A stretch of 64,000 nt of DNA from Mycolicibacterium pyrenivorans. GTDB taxonomy: Bacteria > Actinomycetota > Actinomycetes > Mycobacteriales > Mycobacteriaceae. The position numbers were made by a program, and so were the translations under genes. Below the pieces are notes generated by a model. That model was given only the letters and a program-made list of their open reading frames with translations. It made no database searches and was not told where the DNA came from. Numbering within the stretch: the stretch's first letter is position 1; every line of letters starts with the position of its first letter. Positions 34,657-43,269 of the stretch are shown piece by piece. The stretch is from contig NZ_JACKSH010000065.1 in assembly GCF_025821625.1 (NCBI RefSeq), positions 1 to 64,000 on the forward strand, written 5' to 3'.

Positions 34657-35366
34657 CACAGCACCCCCGGTCGTTCGATGACGTAGCGGCCAAACAACGA
34701 TCTCGCAAGCAGATACAGCCCGGCCGCGCACACCAGTGGGTACACCAGCGCGTAGGCCACCTGCCACGGCGCGAGCGTCACTTGATCGAAAGCGGCGCCG
34801 AACAGCAACAGCGGCCCCTGGGTCGGGATCAGATAGAGCACGGGGTTGGGCCACACGCCGGACAGATGCAGCACCGGAAGCGCCATGACGGCCAGCGGTA
34901 TCGTGGTCGACAGGAACCAGTCGCTGACCGACGAGAACGGCAGCGACGAGGCGAATCCCGCCAGCAGCATCACCAGCGTCCCCAGCACCACACCGGCGGC
35001 CACCGGCAGCAGGACGACACCGCCGCCGTGGGTCAGGACCACCACGATCACGGCGACCACCAGCGAAACAGCCATCAGCACAGTCAGTTTCACCGACAGG
35101 TACTCCCAGAATCGCAGTGGGCTGCAGATCACCGCGCCCAGCGTTCGTTCCTGCTTCTCGAAGAAGACCGACCCGCCGATGAAGAAGAACCCGATGATCG
35201 TGATGTCACCGACCAGCACGTAGGGCTCGACGATCGGACGCACATGCACAGGCATCGGCAGCAGCACCGTCAGCCACAGCAGGCCGGAGAGCACCGCGGC
35301 ATGGACGAACCGTTGCCGCACCTGCGTGGTGGTTTCCAGCCGCAACGCGCTCGACCACCTGCTCAT
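34656..35366 (-). CDS. ABC exporter permease (first subunit)
   Basis: ATG 35366 gives 236 residues with six hydrophobic helices; the early EPYVLVGDITIIGFFFIGGSV and EKQERTLGAVICSPL segments are typical of ABC-2 permeases. It overlaps the ATPase gene by four bases and the second permease by three, so all three subunits are made from one transcript. Confidence 0.87.
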   Translation of the reverse strand: MSRWSSALRLETTTQVRQRFVHAAVLSGLLWLTVLLPMPVHVRPIVEPYVLVGDITIIGFFFIGGSVFFEKQERTLGAVICSPLRFWEYLSVKLTVLMAVSLVVAVIVVVLTHGGGVVLLPVAAGVVLGTLVMLLAGFASSLPFSSVSDWFLSTTIPLAVMALPVLHLSGVWPNPVLYLIPTQGPLLLFGAAFDQVTLAPWQVAYALVYPLVCAAGLYLLARSLFGRYVIERPGVL

Positions 35367-36238
35367 ACCAGGCTCCTGCCGGTGACGTCGACGAACACGT
35401 CGTCGAGGCTGGCTTCCCTGCTGTGAATCGTTTCGACATGGTGGTCGCGCAGCACGGCGTGGAAGCCGACGTCGTCGGCGAGGCTGTCCATCGGGAACTG
35501 CGAAGTCTGCAGTGCGCCTTGGGGGTTGCGGTACGCCACCGCCACGAGGCGCCGGCTCCGGGCGATCTTGAGTTCGGCGGGCTTGTCGAGGGCGACGATG
35601 CGGCCGTCCACGACAAAGGCGACCCGGTCGCAGAGTTCGTCGGCGGTGGCCATGTCGTGGGTGGTGAGGAAGATGGTGCGACCCCGAGCCTTCAGGTCCA
35701 GGATCATGTTCTTGACGGTGCGCGCGTTGACCGGATCCAACCCCGATGTCGGTTCGTCCAGGAACAGCAGCTCGGGGTCGTTGATCAACGACCGCGCGAA
35801 CGTCAGACGCATCTGCATTCCCTTGGAGTACTTGGCTACTCGGGTGTCGGCGACATCGGTGAGCCCGACGGCCTCGAGGAGGTGCCTCGGGTCCAGGGTT
35901 TCTCCGCCGTAGAGCGAGGCGAAGAACTCGAGGTTCTCGGCACCGGTGAGCTTCAGGTAGTGGTTGGGCAGTTCGAAGGACACGCCGATGCGCTGGTAGT
36001 AGTCCGGACCCCAGGCTCGGGGATCCTTGCCCCACACCAGGGCCTGGCCGCCGTGGCCGCGCAGCAGGCCGATCAACAGCTTCTGGGTGGTGGACTTGCC
36101 TGCCCCGCTGGGCCCGAGGAAACCGAAGATCTCGCCGCGGCTCACGGTGAAGTCCATGCCGCGCACGGCGGGTTCGTCCGTCTTCGGATAGGTGTAGGTC
36201 AGTTGCTGAACGTCGATGACGTTCGTCGCGGTGCTCAT
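35363..36238 (-). CDS. ABC exporter ATPase
   Basis: The 291-residue ATPase has Walker A GPSGAGKST, a signature read as YSKGMQMRLTFARSL (a change from LSGGQ also seen in this subgroup), Walker B LLFLDEPTSGLDP and the H-loop TTHD. It powers the two permeases downstream. The MarR/GbsR-like gene is divergent, 129 bp away, and probably controls the operon. Confidence 0.92.
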   Translation of the reverse strand: MSTATNVIDVQQLTYTYPKTDEPAVRGMDFTVSRGEIFGFLGPSGAGKSTTQKLLIGLLRGHGGQALVWGKDPRAWGPDYYQRIGVSFELPNHYLKLTGAENLEFFASLYGGETLDPRHLLEAVGLTDVADTRVAKYSKGMQMRLTFARSLINDPELLFLDEPTSGLDPVNARTVKNMILDLKARGRTIFLTTHDMATADELCDRVAFVVDGRIVALDKPAELKIARSRRLVAVAYRNPQGALQTSQFPMDSLADDVGFHAVLRDHHVETIHSREASLDDVFVDVTGRSLV

Positions 36239-36367
36239 CGGCTGCTGTGTGCCTTTCGCGGGTAGGGGATATCCACGTTTCCGACCAGACTTCCCGGAGC
36301 ACCGCCAAGGACTGTACTAGACTTTCAGAAAATATTGAAGGGTATTCGGGATGAGGGGGTTTCGTCG

Positions 36368-36838
36368 TTGGCTGTAGCGCCCACGCCGCCGGAGTCGCAG
36401 CATGCCGCCGAGGAGCTCGCGCTAGTGCTCACCAGCAACGGGCTGCAGCGGATGACCGCGAGAGTGCTGGCGACGCTGCTGTTCACCGAGCAGCCCAGTG
36501 TGACGATGGCCGAGTTGGCCGAGGTTCTGCAGGCCAGTGCCGGGTCGATCTCCGGGGCACTCAAGATGCTCACGTCGGTCGGACTGGCCGAGCGGGTGCC
36601 GGTCCCGGGCAGCCGCCGGGAGCATTTCCGGCTTCCCGGGGATGCCTGGGCTGTGCTGTTCACCAGCAAGAACGAGACGATGCGCGCGATGCTGGAAGCC
36701 GCCGACAAGGGTATCGACGCCACCGACGACCAGGGCCTGGCCCGACAGCGTCTCGCCGAGATGCGGGACTTCTACGGCTTTCTGATGGCGGAGATCCCGG
36801 CGCTTCTGGACCGCTGGCACGAGCAGCGGGGCCGCTAG
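36368..36838 (+). CDS. GbsR/MarR-family transcriptional regulator
   Basis: TTG 36368 is preferred because GAGGGGG lies eight bases upstream; TTG 36335 is in frame. The 156-residue product has a winged helix (MTARVLATLLFTEQPSVTMAEL, LQASAGSISGALKMLTSVGLAER) followed by a wing with SRREHF and a C-terminal helical dimer part. Divergent from the ABC exporter, it is the likely drug- or lipid-responsive repressor of that operon. Its stop overlaps the convergent TetR stop. Confidence 0.85.
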   Translation: MAVAPTPPESQHAAEELALVLTSNGLQRMTARVLATLLFTEQPSVTMAELAEVLQASAGSISGALKMLTSVGLAERVPVPGSRREHFRLPGDAWAVLFTSKNETMRAMLEAADKGIDATDDQGLARQRLAEMRDFYGFLMAEIPALLDRWHEQRGR

Positions 36839-37437
36839 GGCAGCAGCCCGATCTGGCGGTAGACCGCGCGCAGGTAGCGGCGCATCTCGTCGACGTCGGG
36901 CGGGTCGGGTTGCAGAACGCGGTAGGTCACCGCGCCGACCATCATGTCGATCGCGACGTCGGCGTCGACGTCGTCGGACACCGTGCCGAGCTCGCGGGCC
37001 CGCGCGAGCAACCCCGCCGCGAGACGCCGGCGCGGCAGGATGTAGCGCTCCCAGTAGGCGGCCATCAGCTGAGGGTGACTGACCGCCGAACCGAAGACCC
37101 TGGCGACCAGCGCGCGGTACTGATCGGTGGTGACAGTGGTCGCCGCGCGATCGATCGCGGCCTCCACCAACGCGTACGGAGATTCGGTGTCGATCGCCTC
37201 CTGCGACGCCCAGCCCGCTTCTCCGGCGACCAGGGTTTCCATCGCCGCGGCGATCAACTCCTCTTTGTTGGCCCACCGCCGGTAGATCGTCGGCTTCCCC
37301 ACCCCGGCCTTCTTGGCGATCTGCTCCATGCTGGTGCCCTCGACGCCACGTTCGATGAACAGTTGCAGACCGGCCCGCAGGATCGCCAGGTCGGCGGCGG
37401 CGTCTCGAGGTCGCCCGCGGCCGGGGGCCGTCGTCAT
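36835..37437 (-). CDS. TetR-family regulator of the FAD monooxygenase
   Basis: The 200-residue protein has the TetR DNA-binding region at about residues 15-62 (LQLFIERGVEGTSMEQIAKKAG, GKPTIYRRWANKEELIAAAM) and a C-terminal TetR_C domain. ATG 37437 overlaps the stop of the monooxygenase gene by four bases (ATGA), so regulator and enzyme are co-transcribed and co-translated. Confidence 0.92.
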   Translation of the reverse strand: MTTAPGRGRPRDAAADLAILRAGLQLFIERGVEGTSMEQIAKKAGVGKPTIYRRWANKEELIAAAMETLVAGEAGWASQEAIDTESPYALVEAAIDRAATTVTTDQYRALVARVFGSAVSHPQLMAAYWERYILPRRRLAAGLLARARELGTVSDDVDADVAIDMMVGAVTYRVLQPDPPDVDEMRRYLRAVYRQIGLLP

Positions 37438-38939
37438 CGCGCGATGCCGGTGGTCAACGCCCTTGTGAGCCAACGGCTCAAGCCCGCAGTGTCGCCGGAA
37501 TCGCCGCGCCAGGCGAGGTGGCCGTCCGGGCGGACCAGCATCACCTGGGCACCGTCGTAGGTCAGGATCCCGACGTGTTCGCCGAGATGATCGCGGGCCA
37601 CGCGGGCGGCGCCGACGCCCGGCGCCGAGGCGGGAACCAGCAGTGCCCATCGCCCGCCCAGCTCGCGGTGCAGCATCGAGTCGGCGCCATCGGAGCGGCG
37701 GGCACCCATGTCGGGGATCCGGTCACCCGGCCGCGGCTTGCGTCCGGTCCCGCCCAGCGGTCCTTTGCGATAGCTCACCCAGAGCTGCGACGCGGTGTAG
37801 GTGATCCAGCGTTGCACCGGCGCGGGCCCGAAGATTCGCGGGGCGATGTGGTCGCGCACGAACCTCGCGAACGGGTTGCGGGCGACGTTGACGCGGGTCA
37901 CCGCGCTGGTGCCGCGCAGCACGCCGGTGGCGAGTGGGCGACGCTCGGTTTCGTAGGTGTCGAGGAGCGCCTCTGCCGCGAGCCCCTGCACGACCAGGGC
38001 GAGCTTGAAGGCCAGGTTCTCGGCATCACCCAGACCGGTCAGCATGCCCTGACCGCCGAACGGGGCGTGCGCATGGGCGGCGTCGCCGGCGATCAGCACC
38101 CGCCCGCGCCGGTAGGTGTCTGCGAGCCTGCGGTGGACGGTGAAGACCGACAGCCATTCGGCATCGCCGATGCGTACCCGGCGTCCGGTGCGCTCCGGGA
38201 CGACGTGCCTGATTCTCTCGAGAATGTCGCGCTCGGTGGGCTTTTCGTCGTGGCCGGGGTCGTAGACGAACAGCCGCCACAGATCGCCGCGGTCGGTGTC
38301 GTCGGGCATCGGCATCGCGCCGACGATCCCGTCGGGGTGCACCCAGCCCGTGGTGCCGCCGCGGTCGAGGTCCCAGTCCATGTGGACGTCGGCCAGCAGA
38401 AAGCGTTCGGAGAGTTTGACGCCGGGGAAGTCGATGCCGACGAGCTTGCGGGTGATGCTCGAGGTGCCGTCACAGCCGACGATCCACCCGGCCCGAATCC
38501 GCGTGCCGTCCTGGAGTTCGGCCACGATGCCGTCGTGCTCCTGCTGCAGGCCGATCAGGCCGTTGCCCCATTCCGGGATGGTGCCGAGTTCGGCGAGCCG
38601 GGCGCGCAGTGCCGCCTCGACCTTGGCCTGCGACACGACCATCGGTGGTGCGGCGGTGCGCATCCGGGGGTCGCCGAACTCCAGCGTCATCAGGGGGCGA
38701 TCGCCGAGGTAGTTGGTGATGCGCATGGCCCGCAACGACTCGTCGGGCAGGGCGCCGAGCGCGCCGATCCGGCCGAGTACCTCCGAGCCGCGGGCGTGCA
38801 GGAAGTTCGCGCGTGACGTCGTCGCCGGACCGGGGGCGCGCTCGACGACATGAACCGACACCCCATGCAGGCGCAGCGAGCAGGCCAGCGTCAGCCCCGT
38901 CGGGCCCGCTCCCACCACCACGACGTCGGTGTCAACCAC
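37434..38939 (-). CDS. FAD-dependent aromatic-type monooxygenase
   Basis: GTG 38939 (MVDTDVVVVGAGPTGL) is preferred; TTG 38945 is in frame. The 501-residue enzyme has the FAD GAGPTG fingerprint, the DG motif VGCDGTSSITRKLVG and the second FAD motif LIAGDAAHAHAPFGGQGMLTG, typical of the phenol/resorcinol/rifampicin hydroxylase group. The C-terminal thioredoxin-like domain is present. No ribosome site is seen and a TATTAT-like box lies a few bases upstream, so a leaderless transcript is likely. Confidence 0.9.
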   Translation of the reverse strand: MVDTDVVVVGAGPTGLTLACSLRLHGVSVHVVERAPGPATTSRANFLHARGSEVLGRIGALGALPDESLRAMRITNYLGDRPLMTLEFGDPRMRTAAPPMVVSQAKVEAALRARLAELGTIPEWGNGLIGLQQEHDGIVAELQDGTRIRAGWIVGCDGTSSITRKLVGIDFPGVKLSERFLLADVHMDWDLDRGGTTGWVHPDGIVGAMPMPDDTDRGDLWRLFVYDPGHDEKPTERDILERIRHVVPERTGRRVRIGDAEWLSVFTVHRRLADTYRRGRVLIAGDAAHAHAPFGGQGMLTGLGDAENLAFKLALVVQGLAAEALLDTYETERRPLATGVLRGTSAVTRVNVARNPFARFVRDHIAPRIFGPAPVQRWITYTASQLWVSYRKGPLGGTGRKPRPGDRIPDMGARRSDGADSMLHRELGGRWALLVPASAPGVGAARVARDHLGEHVGILTYDGAQVMLVRPDGHLAWRGDSGDTAGLSRWLTRALTTGIAR

Positions 38940-38958
38940 GGGCAATATAATAACGAAA

Positions 38959-38972
38959 CGGACCCGTAATTT
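38959..38972. promoter_or_regulatory. candidate TetR operator near the monooxygenase start
   Basis: The stretch AAACGGACCCGTAA contains the inverted pair ACGG/CCGT, spaced by two bases, about 20 bp upstream of the GTG start. It may be where the co-transcribed TetR protein binds. The symmetry is short. Confidence 0.3.
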
Positions 38973-38993
38973 AAAGAGTTGCCTCTGTCCTCT

Positions 38994-39056
38994 CGCCGGA
39001 ATTGCATTCCAGCCGGATTTTTGCGAGAGCGGGCCTGCCGGAATGCAATTCCGGCG
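38994..39056. repeat. 63-bp dispersed palindromic repeat, copy 1
   Basis: Perfect 17-bp arms (38994-39010 and 39040-39056; left arm CGCCGGAATTGCATTCC) flank a 29-base loop. Each arm itself holds GGAAT-TGC-ATTCC symmetry. The loop matches that of copy 2 (46273-46335, opposite orientation) at 18 of 29 positions, and both copies are exactly 63 bp. This copy lies 3' of the enoyl-CoA hydratase gene and 5' of the monooxygenase gene. Confidence 0.9.
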
Positions 39057-39064
39057 GCGGTTTG

Positions 39065-39964
39065 TCAGGGCTCGATCACGTGTGAGGGGTCCGGACGCTT
39101 CTCCGGCGGTGCCTGGCTGTAGTCACCCCACGGCCCGTCGCGCCGCGCGACCGCGGCCCGCACCCCGTCGGCGGCGGCGGTGTCGATGAACCGCAATGCC
39201 TCGGGGGTGTTGCGCATCAGACCGTCGAGGATCCCGCCGAGCGTCTGGGTCGACGCCAGCCCCATGTTCTCGTAGGCCTGGTTCACGATCAGCTTCTGGG
39301 CCTGCAGTTGTGACAGCGGGATGCGCGCCAATTTGCCTGCGATCTCGGCGACGCGGGCCTCGAGGCGTTCGAACGGCACCGACTCGTTGATGAGCTCGAC
39401 TGCGGCGGCCTCCGTTCCGGTGAGAGGTTCACCGGTCAGCGAGTGCCACTTCACCTTTGCCAGCGACAACCGGTAGAGCCACATCCCCGTCAGGTAGGCG
39501 CCCCACATGCGGGCGTACGGCGTCCCGATGACGGCGTCGTCGCTGGCGATGACGAGGTCGGCGCACAGCGCGTAGTCGCTGGCCCCGCCCACACACCACC
39601 CGTGCACCTGGGCGATGACCGGCTTGGACGCCCGCCAGATCGCCATGAACTTCTGCGTGGGCCCGGTCTCGCGGGCGCTCACCATGGCGAAATCCTTGCC
39701 GGGATCCCACCGGCCGTCGGTGTTCATCGCCTCGCCCCACTGCTGGAATCCGCCGCCGAAGTCGTAGCCGCCCGAGAACGCCCGCCCGGCGCCACGCAGC
39801 ACGATGACCTTGACCGCGGGGTCGCGCTCGGCGAGCCTGATCGCGGCCTCGATCTCGTCGGGCATCGGGGGCACGATGGTGTTGAGGTGCTCCGGGCGGT
39901 TCAGGGTGATGGTCGCCACGGCGGAGTCGGCCCGGTACAGCAGGGTCTCGAAATCAGTCGTCAC
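39065..39964 (-). CDS. enoyl-CoA hydratase/isomerase (crotonase family)
   Basis: The 299-residue protein has the crotonase oxyanion-hole motifs RGAGRAFSGGYDFGG and HGWCVGGASDYALCADLVIAS. It would hydrate or isomerise an acyl-CoA in beta-oxidation or a side pathway. It is divergent from a TetR gene, with 69 bp between the starts, and the second crotonase lies on the other side of that regulator. Confidence 0.9.
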   Translation of the reverse strand: MTTDFETLLYRADSAVATITLNRPEHLNTIVPPMPDEIEAAIRLAERDPAVKVIVLRGAGRAFSGGYDFGGGFQQWGEAMNTDGRWDPGKDFAMVSARETGPTQKFMAIWRASKPVIAQVHGWCVGGASDYALCADLVIASDDAVIGTPYARMWGAYLTGMWLYRLSLAKVKWHSLTGEPLTGTEAAAVELINESVPFERLEARVAEIAGKLARIPLSQLQAQKLIVNQAYENMGLASTQTLGGILDGLMRNTPEALRFIDTAAADGVRAAVARRDGPWGDYSQAPPEKRPDPSHVIEP

Positions 39965-40012
39965 GGATAGAACGTATCCCGCCCCGCGACGGCGCGGTTG
40001 ACAAGAATTTCG

Positions 40013-40020
40013 TTCTAGAA
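40013..40020. promoter_or_regulatory. TTCTAGAA palindrome in a divergent promoter
   Basis: The perfect palindrome TTCTAGAA, followed by a second TTTCTAGA at 40025-40032, lies between the divergent crotonase and TetR genes, downstream of a TTGACA box at 39998-40003. It is a good candidate for the TetR operator. Confidence 0.45.
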
Positions 40021-40033
40021 TTAGTTTCTAGAC

Positions 40034-40648
40034 GTGGGCCGAAAAGAGCTGTCGGACGATGCCCGGCGGCGCACGATTCTCGATGCCTCGCTCGAGTTGT
40101 TCCTCGAGGTGGGCGTCGAAGCATCCGCGATCGACGACGTCCGTCGCCGCTCGGGTGCGAGCGTCGGATCCCTGTACCACCGGTTCGGCAGCAAGGAAGG
40201 CATCGCCGCCGCGGTCTACGTGGACGCGCTGCGGAACTATCAACGCGAGTTCGTCGCCGCGCTGACCCGGGCGCGTGATGCAGGCGACGGCGTGCGGTCC
40301 GCGGTCCGCACCCATATGCGTTGGGTCCGAGAGAATCCCGACCGGGCGGAGTTTCTGTTCAACGTCGCCGGCGCCGATGTCCGCCGCGCCGGCGGGACCG
40401 ACCTGCGCGAGCTCAACAACGAGTTCTTCGGCTTCGTTGAGGCGTGGCTTCGTCGATACGTCGATGCGGGGGAGGTGCGCGCACTGTCCACCGACGTGGT
40501 CTACGCGCTCTGGCTCGGCCCCAGCCAGGAACTGGCGCGGCTCTGGCTGGCGCGCGGACGGCGCGGGTCACTGCGCACCGAATCGACCGTGCTGGCCGAC
40601 GCCGCGTGGCGGGCACTGCGCACCGATCCCGACAAGGAGGACACATGA
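40034..40648 (+). CDS. TetR-family regulator
   Basis: GTG 40034 gives 204 residues with a TetR helix-turn-helix at about 8-55 (LELFLEVGVEASAIDDVRRRSG, SVGSLYHRFGSKEGIAAAVY). Its stop overlaps the start of the second crotonase by four bases, and the first crotonase is divergent, so it probably controls both. Confidence 0.9.
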   Translation: MGRKELSDDARRRTILDASLELFLEVGVEASAIDDVRRRSGASVGSLYHRFGSKEGIAAAVYVDALRNYQREFVAALTRARDAGDGVRSAVRTHMRWVRENPDRAEFLFNVAGADVRRAGGTDLRELNNEFFGFVEAWLRRYVDAGEVRALSTDVVYALWLGPSQELARLWLARGRRGSLRTESTVLADAAWRALRTDPDKEDT

Positions 40649-41478
40649 GCGTTTATCAGGAACTGCTGCGACAGGGGCACGATGCGACGGAGAGCTTCGT
40701 CGAGGTCGTTCGCCGCGACCATTCCGCGGTCGTGACCCTCAACGAACCGCAGCGGCTGAACGTCCTCAGTGCGCCGCTGGTCGTGCAGGCGAAGGCGGCG
40801 CTGGTCGAACTCGCCGCCGACCCGGAGATCCGCACCGTCGTACTCACCGGGGCCGGAAGGGGATTCAGCGCAGGCGGAGACCTCGAGATGATGCGACTGG
40901 CCGAGGAACGCCTCGGCGACGCGGAGGGTTCTACCGACATCTGGCGGTGGATACGGTACGAGTTCGGTGGCGTGGCACGGCTGATCGCACGCAGCGACAC
41001 AGCGTTCGTGGCGGCGATGAACGGACCCGCGGCCGGAGTGGGACTCGCGTGGGCGCTGACGTGCGACGTCGTGATCGCGTCCGAGGAAGCGCTGATCGTC
41101 CCGGCCTTCGGCCGATTGGGACTCATACCCGAGGTCGGCACCTCGTGGGCGCTGACCCGGCGTCTCGGTTACCAGGGAGCGTTCGCGTTCTTCGCCGGCG
41201 GTCTTCCGCTCGACGCGCGTCGCGCGCTGGAGCTGGGCCTGGTGCAGGACGTCGTCGCCCCGGACGATCTGATGGCCGCGGCCGACCGGTGGTGTGACCG
41301 TATCTCCGCGCTGCCGCCGCACGCGCTGGCCATGGCCAAGCCCCTGTTACGTCAGGCCGCGGACGCGACCTGGGACACCACGATCACGATGGAGGAGTTC
41401 GCGGAGCCGAACTGTTTCACCACCGGAGCGTTCCAGCAGACGGTCCGGACGATGGTCACCCGCGGACCCGGCGGCTAG
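40645..41478 (+). CDS. enoyl-CoA hydratase/isomerase (crotonase family)
   Basis: ATG 40645 has AAGGAGG upstream and gives 277 residues with VVLTGAGRGFSAGGDLEMM and NGPAAGVGLAWALTCDVVIAS (oxyanion hole) and a Glu in LIPEVGTSW at the position of the catalytic acid. It is translationally coupled to the TetR gene. Its stop overlaps the convergent anti-sigma gene by four bases. Confidence 0.9.
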   Translation: MSVYQELLRQGHDATESFVEVVRRDHSAVVTLNEPQRLNVLSAPLVVQAKAALVELAADPEIRTVVLTGAGRGFSAGGDLEMMRLAEERLGDAEGSTDIWRWIRYEFGGVARLIARSDTAFVAAMNGPAAGVGLAWALTCDVVIASEEALIVPAFGRLGLIPEVGTSWALTRRLGYQGAFAFFAGGLPLDARRALELGLVQDVVAPDDLMAAADRWCDRISALPPHALAMAKPLLRQAADATWDTTITMEEFAEPNCFTTGAFQQTVRTMVTRGPGG

Positions 41479-41714
41479 CGCCAGTCCCGGAACGCGTCGA
41501 GCAGCTTGTCGCGGAACGCCGGTTCGATCTCGTCGTCGCGGATCGCGCCGAGGGTCGCCACGGTCGACCGGAACTGCTGCAGGTAGTTCCCGCAGCCGTC
41601 GCATCCGAGCAGGTGCTCGTCGAACCGGGCCCGGGTGTCCGGATCCAGCGATCCGTCGAGGTAGGCGGTGACCAGCTCGACGAGCTCGTCGCAGTCCATG
41701 TCTTCGTGGCTCAC
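41475..41714 (-). CDS. anti-sigma factor with zinc-finger (ZAS) domain
   Basis: GTG 41714 overlaps the sigma-factor stop (GTGA) and gives 79 residues. Cys8 and the HLLGCDGC motif (H-x3-C-x2-C) form the zf-HC2 anti-sigma domain. There is no membrane segment, so this is a soluble redox- or zinc-sensing type like RsrA/RshA. It should hold the co-translated ECF sigma factor inactive. Confidence 0.88.
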   Translation of the reverse strand: MSHEDMDCDELVELVTAYLDGSLDPDTRARFDEHLLGCDGCGNYLQQFRSTVATLGAIRDDEIEPAFRDKLLDAFRDWR

Positions 41715-42346
41715 ATCGCGTCCTTCAGATAGTCCTCGAGGGCTTGTCGTACGGCAGCCCGGCCGCGGTGCAGCAGCACGCGTTGGTTGGCGACGCTGAT
41801 GTCGAGCAGTTCCCGCACTTCGACGGAGTCCATGTCGAGAACGTCGCGCATCGTGACCACGACGCGCTGACGCTCGGGCAGCTCGTCGAGTGCGTCCCGG
41901 GTCACGGCCATCAGCTCGTCGCCGAGGACCGACCCCTCGGGGGACTCCGGGAACCGCGAGGGCATCTCGTCGGCCTTCCAGTGGCCGGGCCATCGGTCGT
42001 CGGCGTCGCGGAACCGCGACGGGTCGACCGTGCCGCCGGTGAAGGCGGCGATCTGGACGTCGATGTCCTTGCGTTCGCGCATGCCGCGTTTCTTCGCGAT
42101 GTTGATCAGCACCGTGAACAGCCAGGTGCGCAACGATGATCGGCCCTCGAAGGTGTCGATGCCCTTGAGCAGCGCGATCCACGCCTCCTGCACGACTTCT
42201 TCGGCGATCTCGCGGGTGGCGACGTAGCCGCGCGCGACCCGCAGCATCGCGGCCGCATGCGTGTCGACCAGAGCGGCGAACGCCGACTCATCGCGGGCCC
42301 GCAGCGCCGCGATGAGATCGGACTCGTCGGCCGAGGTGATGGTCAT
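41711..42346 (-). CDS. ECF RNA polymerase sigma factor
   Basis: ATG 42346 gives 211 residues. Region 2 is at about 15-85 (FAALVDTHAAAMLRVARGYV, EEVVQEAWIALLKGIDTFEG, LRTWLFTVLINIAKKR) and region 4 at about 145-205 (LDELPERQRVVVTMRDVLDM, ANQRVLLHRGRAAVRQAL). The roughly 55-residue linker contains RWPGHWKADEMPSRFPESPE, typical of the ECF group paired with soluble zinc anti-sigma factors. The DUF417 and downstream membrane genes may belong to its regulon. Confidence 0.92.
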   Translation of the reverse strand: MTITSADESDLIAALRARDESAFAALVDTHAAAMLRVARGYVATREIAEEVVQEAWIALLKGIDTFEGRSSLRTWLFTVLINIAKKRGMRERKDIDVQIAAFTGGTVDPSRFRDADDRWPGHWKADEMPSRFPESPEGSVLGDELMAVTRDALDELPERQRVVVTMRDVLDMDSVEVRELLDISVANQRVLLHRGRAAVRQALEDYLKDAM

Positions 42347-42369
42347 CTCGGCGAGATCGTAGTTGCCGG

Positions 42370-42870
42370 TCAAGGCCGGGAACTGCGGAATGCGTCGGTC
42401 AGCGTCCACACGGCGACACCCAGCAGCGCGACATCCTTGATCAGGAACTGACCCGTCGACGACAGGACGGGGAATCCGCCGGCTGACGCCTCGAACACCC
42501 CCGGGGTGGTGAACAAGAAGCTCAGCGTTGCGGTGAACAGACCGACGGCGATGACGCTTCCCGCCATCGACACCCTCGGCCACCAGGGTTTGACTGCGAT
42601 CAGCGCTGCGGCGCCCAGTTCCAGCACACCGAGCAACGCCGAGAACGTGCCGACGGAGACCACGTCGTAGACCCAGCTCATGAGCGGGCTGTTGGAGACG
42701 AGCGGCGCGATGCCGTTGGCCTCGAACTCGGTGAACTTCAGCGCTCCGATCCACGCGATGACGATGACGAGCCCGTAGCGGGCCAGCCCCCCGCCGATGC
42801 GCTCGAGAGCGGCCGGACGGATCCGGTCGGTGGTGGGGTAGTGGGTGACATTCTTGGTGACGCCGGTCAT
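42370..42870 (-). CDS. DUF417 (YkgB/RclC-like) membrane protein
   Basis: The 166-residue protein has four hydrophobic helices and the DUF417 landmarks VIAWIGALKFTEFEANGI, LVSNSPLMSWVYDV and a C-terminal GQFLIKDVALLG. The E. coli relative RclC belongs to the reactive-chlorine response. It lies 23 bp upstream of the ECF sigma gene, in the same orientation, which fits an oxidative-stress unit (inference). Confidence 0.85.
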   Translation of the reverse strand: MTGVTKNVTHYPTTDRIRPAALERIGGGLARYGLVIVIAWIGALKFTEFEANGIAPLVSNSPLMSWVYDVVSVGTFSALLGVLELGAAALIAVKPWWPRVSMAGSVIAVGLFTATLSFLFTTPGVFEASAGGFPVLSSTGQFLIKDVALLGVAVWTLTDAFRSSRP

Positions 42871-42948
42871 GACGATCCTCTCGGATGCGGGCCCCGCTCT
42901 CCGAAAGCGCGACCATCACCGGCGTAGTGCCTCGAGCGACGCCGGGCG

Positions 42949-43269
42949 TTACGCCCCCGGCGGCGGATCGGGCTCGCGGTGCGGGGCATAGGCCGACCGG
43001 ATGTGCCCGCCCAACTTGATGTTGGGTGTGCGGAAGTACGCCCAACCAATCATCAGGATCGCCGCCGCGGCCACGAACGCGACCGAGCTCTGCACGTCCG
43101 GCAGGCCGCCGAGGAACAGCAGCACCGCGCCGACGACGGTGCCCGCCCAGTAGACCCGGCGCTTGACGGCGCGCTTGGGCAGGCGTGCGGTGTCCCACCC
43201 CGGAACAGCGGCGGCGAGTAGCAGCGCAAGTGCACCCGTACCGAGCAACACCGACGAGACCGTCGTCAT
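42949..43269 (-). CDS. small membrane protein, two to three helices
   Basis: ATG 43269 overlaps the stop of the upstream lipoprotein gene (ATGA). The 106-residue product has hydrophobic helices near residues 5-25, 40-55 and 62-80 and a polar proline-rich tail. No family is recognised with confidence. Co-translation with the LpqN-like lipoprotein suggests that the two work together at the membrane. Confidence 0.65.
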   Translation of the reverse strand: MTTVSSVLLGTGALALLLAAAVPGWDTARLPKRAVKRRVYWAGTVVGAVLLFLGGLPDVQSSVAFVAAAAILMIGWAYFRTPNIKLGGHIRSAYAPHREPDPPPGA

